A DNA stretch of 25,000 bases from Chrysomallon squamiferum (taxonomy: Eukaryota; Mollusca; Gastropoda; Neomphalida; Peltospiridae), in contig CM022668.1 of the NCBI GenBank assembly GCA_012295275.1, positions 2,692,989-2,717,988 of the forward strand, in the 5' to 3' direction. The position numbers and the translations under genes are program-made. The notes beneath the pieces were generated by a model. The model had not been told where the DNA came from. It saw nothing but the letters and a program-made list of their open reading frames with translations, and did no database searches. Below, in pieces: positions 19,029-25,000 of this stretch (its first letter is position 1; each line of letters opens with the position of its first letter).

Positions 19029-20329
19029 ATGCATAGTGTATGTAACACGTGTGTGTGTGTGTTATTTTGGGTTAAAGCAGTTCTTGCTATGGAGGTGCAT
19101 AGTGTATGTAACACGTGTGTGTGTGTGTGTGTGTTATTCTGGGTTAAAGCAGTTCTTGCTATGGAGGTGCATAGTGTATGTAACACGTGTGTGTGTGTGT
19201 GTGTCTGTTATTCTGGGTTAAAGCAGTTCTTGCTATGGAGGTGCATAGTGTATGTAACGTGTGTGTGTGTGTGTGTGTGTTATTTTGGGTTAAAGCAGTT
19301 CTTGCTGTGGAGGTGTATAGTGTATGTAACACGTGTGTGTGTCTGTTATTCTGGGTTAAAGCAGTTCTTGCTATGGAGGTGCATAGTGTATGTAACGTGT
19401 GTGTGTGTGTGTGTGTGTTATTCTGGGTTAAAGCAGTTCTTGCTGTGGAGGTGCATAGTGTATGTGTGTGTGTGTATGGGTGTGTTATTCTGGGTTAAAA
19501 AAGTTCTTGCTGAGGTTATGAACACGCTGGGTTAAAAGCAGTTCTTGCTGTGGAGGTGCATAGTGTATGTAACATTTCAGTTCTTGCTGTGGAGGTGTAT
19601 AGTGTATGTAACACGTGTGTGTGTCTGTTATTCTGGGTTAAAGCAGTTCTTGCTATGGAGGTGCATTTATGGAAAACGATGTGTGTGTGTGTGTGTGTTT
19701 ATTCTGGGTTAAAGCAGTTCTTGCTGTGGAGGTGCATAGTGTATGTGTGTGTGTGTGTATGGGGTGTGTTATTCTGGGTTAAAGCAGTTCTTGCTGTGGA
19801 GGTGTATAGTGTATGTAACACATTCTGGGTTAAAGCAGTTCTTGCTGTGGAGGTGCATAGTGTATGTAATTGTGTGTGTGTGTGTGTGTGTTATTTTGGG
19901 TTAAAGCAGTTCTTGCTGTGGAGGTGTATAGTGTATGTAACACGTGTGTGTGTCTGTTATTCTGGGTTAAAGCAGTTCTTGCTATGGAGGTGCATAGTGT
20001 ATGTGATTCTGGGTTAAAGCAGTTCTTGCTGTGGAGGTGCATAGTGTATGTGTGTGTGTGTATGGGTGTGTTATTCTGGGTTAAAGCAGTTCTTGCTGTG
20101 GAGGTGTATAGTGTATGTAACACGTGTGTGTGTGTGTGTGTGTTATTCTGGGTTAAAGCAGTTCTTGCTGTGGAGGTGCATAGTGTATGTAACACGTGTG
20201 TGTGTGTGTGTGTGTGTTATTTTGGGTTAAAGCAGTTCTTGCTGTGGAGGTGCATAGTGTATGTAACACGTGTGTGTGTGTGTGTGTGTTATTCTGGGTT
20301 AAAGCAGTTCTTGCTGTGGAGGTGTCTTT
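19029..20329 (+). repeat. Composite ~70-bp minisatellite with embedded GT microsatellite, ~20 units
   Basis: Each unit has GTTATTCTGGGTTAAAGCAG, TTCTTGCTRTGGAGGTGYAT, AGTGTATGTAACACG and a variable (GT)n. The TTCTTGCT core occurs about 20 times. Variants are linked (CTATGG...GCAT versus CTGTGG...GTAT), and a two-unit block recurs at about 19310-19390, 19590-19665 and 19925-19995. Many units contain CACGTG. Open frames on both strands are artefacts. Confidence 0.97.
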
Positions 20330-21439
20330 TCCAGGTTATTTTCAGGCTTTTATCAAAGCTAGATGTGGAGATTTAAAACTGTTTTTATCAGCAGTTGTAC
20401 ATGTGGTGCTGTTGCAGCCACTCTGAACGCAGATAGCACAACGTAGCTGCTGAACTTTGTTTATTTTCACCACAAAAAGAGAAATCTTTTCTCCTGTCAC
20501 ATTTCCTGTCTGATGAGAAAACTGAGCACTAATTTATGTAAAAACCTCTCCAGATTAAACCCTGAACAAACACAAATAGCATTCAGCCTCGAGATAAAAA
20601 TACAAACCTTCCCAACTCGTTTTAGCACAGAAAAAACAGAAATATCTTTCATTTAACACAAAAATGTGTTTTTCTCTTCTGCTCACTTTGGCAAACATAT
20701 TTTTCATGTTTTTTGTTGTTGTTCCTGCTGCTGGAATATCAAGTCTTGTAGCAGAAATTTTTGTGTTCTCATTTTTCCCCTCTGTTCTTTCTTTTTTTTT
20801 CTCCAGTATAAGTGCATGTGTTATATTTTAGCATTGTAAGCTTTCAGAAAGTACCAGATAATCTTCATGAAAACAAACAAGAACTGTTGTGATATTGTAA
20901 AAGTGATAGACTTAAAGTTCCGAGTTCAAACAGTGCAGTTGGCTATTTCACATTCCAACCACTGCTCATTGGCTGATCTAACCAAAAATTGGCTGAATTA
21001 AAGTTTTTTAATAAACATTTCGATGGAAGGTTAAATGTAAAATATCTTTATGTTAATTTAAAAATACATAAACACACAGACACACACATGCAACTCCATT
21101 ACTAAACATAAAAAACCCCAATGATTCCTGAAATTAATTAAAAAACAAACAGAAAAAAACCTCAAAACGAAGGAGACAAGACCCTCCCCCTCTTCCCACT
21201 CCTCCTCCCCCCCCACACAATTAAACTACACCGGTGTCTGAAACCTCGCTGAACCCACTGACAGGCGGTGACTAAGAAGAACCAGTCTATGAATAGCGCT
21301 GTGCTGCTCCAGTGTTGACTAATTTCGGACTGCCACTTCATTCAGTCAGGATAGAGTTTCCCCAGGCAGACAGAATCTCCCAATAAGAGGAAATTCTTCA
21401 GATGGAAAGAATTTTAAACATCTCCCTCACTTACCTGTA

Positions 21440-21440
<1 letters not shown>
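20330..21440. other. Non-repetitive 1.1-kb segment of intron 8
   Basis: The longest single-copy stretch in the intron. No exon, tRNA or transposon seen. Region 21180-21440 rises in GC and holds several CG dinucleotides, unlike its surroundings; it may be regulatory. Confidence 0.5.
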
Positions 21441-21515
<75 letters not shown>

Positions 21516-21531
21516 ACACACACACACACAC
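21441..21531 (+). repeat. CA microsatellite
   Basis: About 45 CA units with a single TA interruption. Confidence 0.97.
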
Positions 21532-21579
21532 ATGTCTGTCCAGCTATGCTGGCTCCCTCAGCGATAAACCATTTCATCA

Positions 21580-21593
21580 GTTTCCACGGCAAC
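21580..21593 (+). promoter_or_regulatory. RFX X-box-like motif (candidate)
   Basis: GTTTCCACGGCAAC fits the X-box pattern of two six-base half-sites separated by two bases, bound by RFX factors in animals. It lies in a single-copy, CG-containing patch (21532-21660) flanked by CA arrays, within intron 8. Function is inferred from the motif only. Confidence 0.35.
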
Positions 21594-21716
21594 AGATTCA
21601 TATCTCGCGTGGGGTTTAGTTCTATGTTGTGTCGTAAAATTATAAGTATACAGAAATATTTAAAAATTTTCACCTAAAAGCATATTTTGTTTTAGGAAAC
21701 TCTTGTTATATTTCTT

Positions 21717-21911
21717 GCATACATACATACATACATACAAACATACATATATACACATAGATACATACATACATACACAAATACACACACACATGCATAC
21801 AAATACATACATACACACATACACACACAGACACACACAGACACAGATAAATATATACATTCATATATATATATATATACTTTGATTTATCCATACATTC
21901 CATACATCAAT

Positions 21912-21942
<31 letters not shown>

Positions 21943-22030
21943 CAGACACAGACACACACACACACACACATACACACAGACACACACACAGACACACACA
22001 CACAGACACACACACACATACACACACCCC
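21717..22030 (+). repeat. CATA and CA repeat arrays
   Basis: CATA tetranucleotides (21717-21775), mixed CACA/CATA (21776-21850), a TA run (21864-21880), then interrupted CA (21910-22027). Open frames are artefacts. Confidence 0.95.
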
Positions 22031-22384
22031 TAGTTAAATTCACCCATCCACCCATACGAAATTGCCAGGAAATTCTTTTTGAGTTCTAATTATTTTTTAA
22101 TTATGTGTGTATTTTGGGGGGTTTTTCTGGTGTAGTTTTGCTAAAACACAACATGTTTGTGTAATTCTTGTTGACATTACATTAGCCTAAACCAGCAGCC
22201 CTTCCTCTGACTGTTTTCTCTGGAAACAAAATCTTTGGAATCTTGCCCAGACTGATGAAGCAGAAATTTCAAATTTTGTCTTAAAATAAAAAAGAGTTTT
22301 AAATTCAAAAAAAAGAAAAAGAAGAAAAACAAACGTTTGATGTAATGATAACATTCGCAGCAGAGGTAGTAGTGGAACTGCTAG
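22031..22384. other. Intron 8 spacer
   Basis: No gene or notable element seen. Confidence 0.5.
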
Positions 22385-22530
22385 TGGATGATGATGATGA
22401 TGATGATGACAATGATGATGATGATAATGATAATAGTAATAATAGTAATAATAATACTGATAATATTAATGTTGATGATGACAACAAAAATGATGATGAT
22501 GATGATGATGGTAATAATGATAATAATAAC
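22385..22530 (+). repeat. GAT/AAT trinucleotide array
   Basis: GATGAT runs grading into AATAGT and back. The Asp/Asn open frame and its complements are repeat translation. Confidence 0.93.
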
Positions 22531-22659
22531 ATCACAGCAGAAACAGATTTCATCACTATTATATATTTACATTGTATTCATATGATTTTGAAAATTAATT
22601 TTGAAAATGTTACTTCAAATCTCATAATTAGCATAATATATGAGTCAAGAATGTGTATG

Positions 22660-23085
22660 TCATAAAAAATTCACATGTAAAATGAGTGATATATGTACAT
22701 AGAGGTGTATTATTCTATGTTATTCACATGTGCTATATCACTCATATCGAACAGTTGATATAATTATATGAATGATATCTGTATGGTTATTATTTGTTAT
22801 TCATACTGATATATTATTTGTGCATGTGTGTTATTTACAAATATAACATTACATCTCATTAACATGTATAATTGTCATCTGTCATTTGTATATTTAACAT
22901 GTCATATGTCATCCACATGTATAGCTGTCATATTTCCTCTGTATAACTGTCATATGTCACATATATTAATATTTCACAGTTAAAATGTCACTAACATGTT
23001 ACTTGTTAATAATATTTCACAGTTAAAATGTCTGTATTATTAACATGTTAAAATTAACTAAATTATATTTTCTACAGTGACGCTT
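22660..23085 (+). repeat. Degenerate CATATGTCAT/ACATGT-rich segment before exon 9
   Basis: Words such as CATATGTCA, AACATGT and CTGTCAT recur every 20-35 bp, and TAATATTTCACAGTTAAAAT occurs twice about 41 bp apart (near 22967 and 23008). Confidence 0.65.
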
Positions 23086-23100
23086 GTTTTTCGCTTTCAG

Positions 23101-23303
23101 CAACGTCACAGACAACATGCAGAAAGTGTGTATTTCAATTTCTCCAGGAATTCCTCTCCGTGGTGACATTCTCATCAAATGCTACCACAAAAGAACACGC
23201 TCGGGACAAAGGGAGATAATCTGGAGGTGTCAGTTCCACACGTGCGCAATCTCCGACTACAACTTGGTGTTCATGAAGTCGGAACTCGACGAGGCAAACA
23301 ATG
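23101..23303 (+). CDS. Tensin coding exon 9 (C2 domain, residues 311-378; last exon seen)
   Basis: Reads YNVTDNMQKVCISISPG, then PLRGDILIKCYHK, IIWRCQFHTCAI and YNLVFMKSELDEANN. These match tensin C2 strands (LLKGDxxxKCYHK, VIFRxQFHTCAI, VFxKEDLDDA). The acceptor is ttcgctttcag and the donor AATG|gtgagt in phase 1, so the next exon should supply the aspartate-rich DxRFPxYGKVEFVFS strand. I searched 23304-25000 by eye and did not find that exon. Confidence 0.97.
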
Positions 23304-23438
23304 GTGAGTTCAGTTTTGTGAATTTACTCCGAAACAGAATTTTTAATTAAAAAATAATAATAATTAGAAAAATAACATTAAAAATAAATGTGACCTGGTT
23401 CTACAAAAGGAACGAAAAGTAATACTGCTAAAGTTTTA
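23304..23438. other. Start of intron 9
   Basis: Begins with consensus donor gtgagt; nothing else notable. Confidence 0.7.
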
Positions 23439-23493
23439 TTTGTTTTTGTTGTTGTTGTTATTATTATTGTTGTTATTATTATTATTGTTATTA

Positions 23494-23579
<86 letters not shown>

Positions 23580-23580
23580 T
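23439..23580 (+). repeat. TTA trinucleotide array
   Basis: About 45 TTA units with GTT interruptions at the left end; the poly-Leu open frame is an artefact. Confidence 0.97.
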
Positions 23581-24780
23581 ATAAAATTAAAAGAAAATCA
23601 ACTGAAATATAAAAAACAAAAATTAACAAACAAGCATCCAGTGTTTATGAAATGTTTGCAACCTGTAAACATAAAAGATTGTTTACATTCAAGTACAATT
23701 AAAACATTTACTCCTAAATACATGAATTAGTTGTATCTCACCTTGTTTATATAATTATTTTGTTTACATGGACTATATTTAAACTTTTACATCCCAGAAA
23801 TTAGTTGAATTATTTACATAGTATATTGCTTACCTGGACTATATTTTAACTGTTAAACTAGGATTATACACAACTTGTATTATTTACAAGAAACTAGTAG
23901 AAAACATTTTCTGTTAGCTTACCTGATTTATCTGCACCTGTTTGTTTGTAAAGTCATTAATTTGAAAACCAGAACATTCTGTCGTTCTTTAAATACCTGT
24001 TGAAGGTTTGAACGCTAACGAGAGACTCAGGTAACCTTTGTGTATTCTTACAGGTATGAAATATGCATAAATCACGTAAAAAAACCACACACACACACAC
24101 ACACACACACACTCATGTTCTATTTTTGTATCTTGTCTTCACAGCAGACTCTGGATGTTTGGAAAAATGCAGATTGTGGAAATTTTTCTCTGTAGATAAA
24201 AATAACTTGGTTTTTGAGATCATTTAGTATTGAAGACTGTGAGCTGAGAAACTTGAACATCTGTATAACTCACACTTAATACATGCATAGTGATACATAC
24301 TTATTTATTACTGTATGTGTGTAAGTGCATGTGTGTTTGTGTTATTATTATTATTATTATTAGCAGTGTTACTACTACTATTACTACTACCACCACTTCA
24401 ACTACCACTTCAACTACTGCTGCTGCTACTTATGTTGTTTAAATATCTTCAGTGTACTAATTGCAAATATCTTCATTTTCTTCAGTGGATTAATGAGAAT
24501 ATACAAATATCACAGATTTCTTTTGATTTCTGTATGTTTCTACAAATAAGATTATCAGCCTTGTTTGTTTTTGTTTTAAATTTAAAAAAATCCAAATACA
24601 AAATCAGAAAAAAAAAGTCAAAACCCACTCAAATCACCCACAATTGATTTCATTATTAATACAGAAAAAAAATAAAATAAAATAAAAAATCAACATTCTA
24701 CACACTTGTAGATTTTTTAATAAAGTGTTAATGAGGAAATGACAGGTAAAACAACTCAGACTGTTTGTAAAGGTGTCAAT
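23581..24780. other. Intron 9 sequence, no exon found
   Basis: Contains a CA run (24087-24112) and ATT/ACT/CTG trinucleotide patches (24342-24428). A weak acceptor-like cttcacag at 24144 leads to a non-tensin frame that stops within 90 bases. The next C2 exon is not here. Confidence 0.6.
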
Positions 24781-24792
24781 CCAAATAACACA

Positions 24793-24911
24793 TCCACCCA
24801 CCACACTACAGGTACAACGAGGAGGTGACAGGTAAAAAACACACCCACCCCACTACAGGTACAAAACACACCCACCACACTACAGGTAGATGAAGGAAGT
24901 GACAGGTGGAA
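24793..24911 (+). repeat. Small tandem repeat with CACTACAGGTA core
   Basis: CCACCCACCACACTACAGGTA-like words occur at about 24794, 24842 and 24866, and GTGACAGGT at about 24825 and 24899. The core CTACAGGTA resembles abutted acceptor and donor signals. Confidence 0.7.
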
Positions 24912-25000
24912 GCCAGGTGATGATAAACAAGATATCCTCAGTTAAAACTGTGACTTCCTGTACTTTGGTTCATTGCGGCACTTAGCTGGTATCAGCTTGC

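Larger units (their letters stand above)
2542..23303 (+). other. Tensin-family gene, 5' part (nine coding exons; 3' part outside window)
   Basis: Joined exons give 378 residues plus one base. Seen: an N-terminal linker of about 100 residues, the tensin signature DLTYITERIIAMSF (103-116), a PTEN-like phosphatase domain (about 100-265) with WPD (168-170) and HCKGGKGR (201-208), [11 protein letters not shown] (about 247-258), then a PTEN-type C2 domain (from about 270) containing [23 protein letters not shown] and QFHTCAI. This order and these motifs are diagnostic of tensins rather than PTEN, auxilin or GAK. Tensins bridge integrin beta tails to actin at focal adhesions, and their PTEN-like module binds phosphoinositides and signalling partners; that is family knowledge. 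The end of C2, the disordered middle and the SH2-PTB tail are not here. Every exon pair joins in phase with GT-AG borders. Coding sequence is only about 1.1 kb of 20.8 kb. Which tensin paralogue this corresponds to cannot be decided; many invertebrates have a single gene. Confidence 0.95.

Noticed and set aside
18968-20426. Open frames of 70-170 codons in the composite minisatellite
   Set aside because: Repeat translation on both strands, with no domain or splice evidence.
20915-20945. GTTCCGAGTTCAAAC as a tRNA B-box
   Set aside because: Poor match to the B-box consensus, with no A-box or cloverleaf at the right distance.
2719-22030. Regularly spaced repeats as a CRISPR-like array
   Set aside because: Units are contiguous diverged minisatellites in a eukaryotic gene, without unique spacers between constant repeats.
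22305-22665. Asp/Asn-rich and complementary Ser/Leu-rich frames
   Set aside because: GAT/AAT trinucleotide translation.
24144-24228. Candidate tenth exon after cttcacag
   Set aside because: The phase-1 reading bears no similarity to the expected C2 strand and ends in TAG within 90 bases.

Overview
The window is animal nuclear DNA: AT-rich, packed with microsatellites and minisatellites, and carrying one split gene on the + strand. The gene is a tensin-family gene (focal-adhesion adaptor with a PTEN-like phosphatase/C2 module). Nine coding exons with GT-AG boundaries and compatible phases join into 378 codons plus one base. The residues fit an invertebrate tensin. A lophotrochozoan, probably a mollusc, is my best guess from the intron style and protein; the sequence does not prove the phylum.

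Layout. 1-2541: 5' flank or upstream intron with no gene, a degenerate 31-bp minisatellite and a consensus DR1 nuclear-receptor site. 2542-2703: first visible coding exon, with an unfamiliar N-terminus. 2704-10625: 7.9-kb intron made almost wholly of tandem repeats, including a 676-bp tandem duplication of 75-bp arrays. 10626-16605: seven exons (exons 2 to 8) for the linker, the phosphatase-like domain and the first part of C2, separated by 0.5-1.5-kb introns largely filled by microsatellites that run up to the splice sites. 16606-23100: 6.5-kb intron with a 21-bp BglII-type minisatellite, a 20-copy composite minisatellite, and a short non-repetitive island holding an X-box-like motif. 23101-23303: ninth coding exon (C2). 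23304-25000: start of the next intron; the rest of C2 and the SH2 and PTB domains expected of a tensin must lie beyond the window.

Two points stand out. The phosphatase pocket keeps its catalytic Cys, Arg and WPD-loop Asp and both PTEN-type P-loop lysines, unlike vertebrate tensin-1. The donor of exon 3 opens directly into an AAT/AGT trinucleotide array in which about 22 further GTAAT donors all keep the same reading phase, so slipped splicing could insert variable Asn/Ser runs into the phosphatase domain. I found no convincing second gene, RNA gene, intact transposon or CRISPR-like array. All other long open frames are low-complexity repeat translations.
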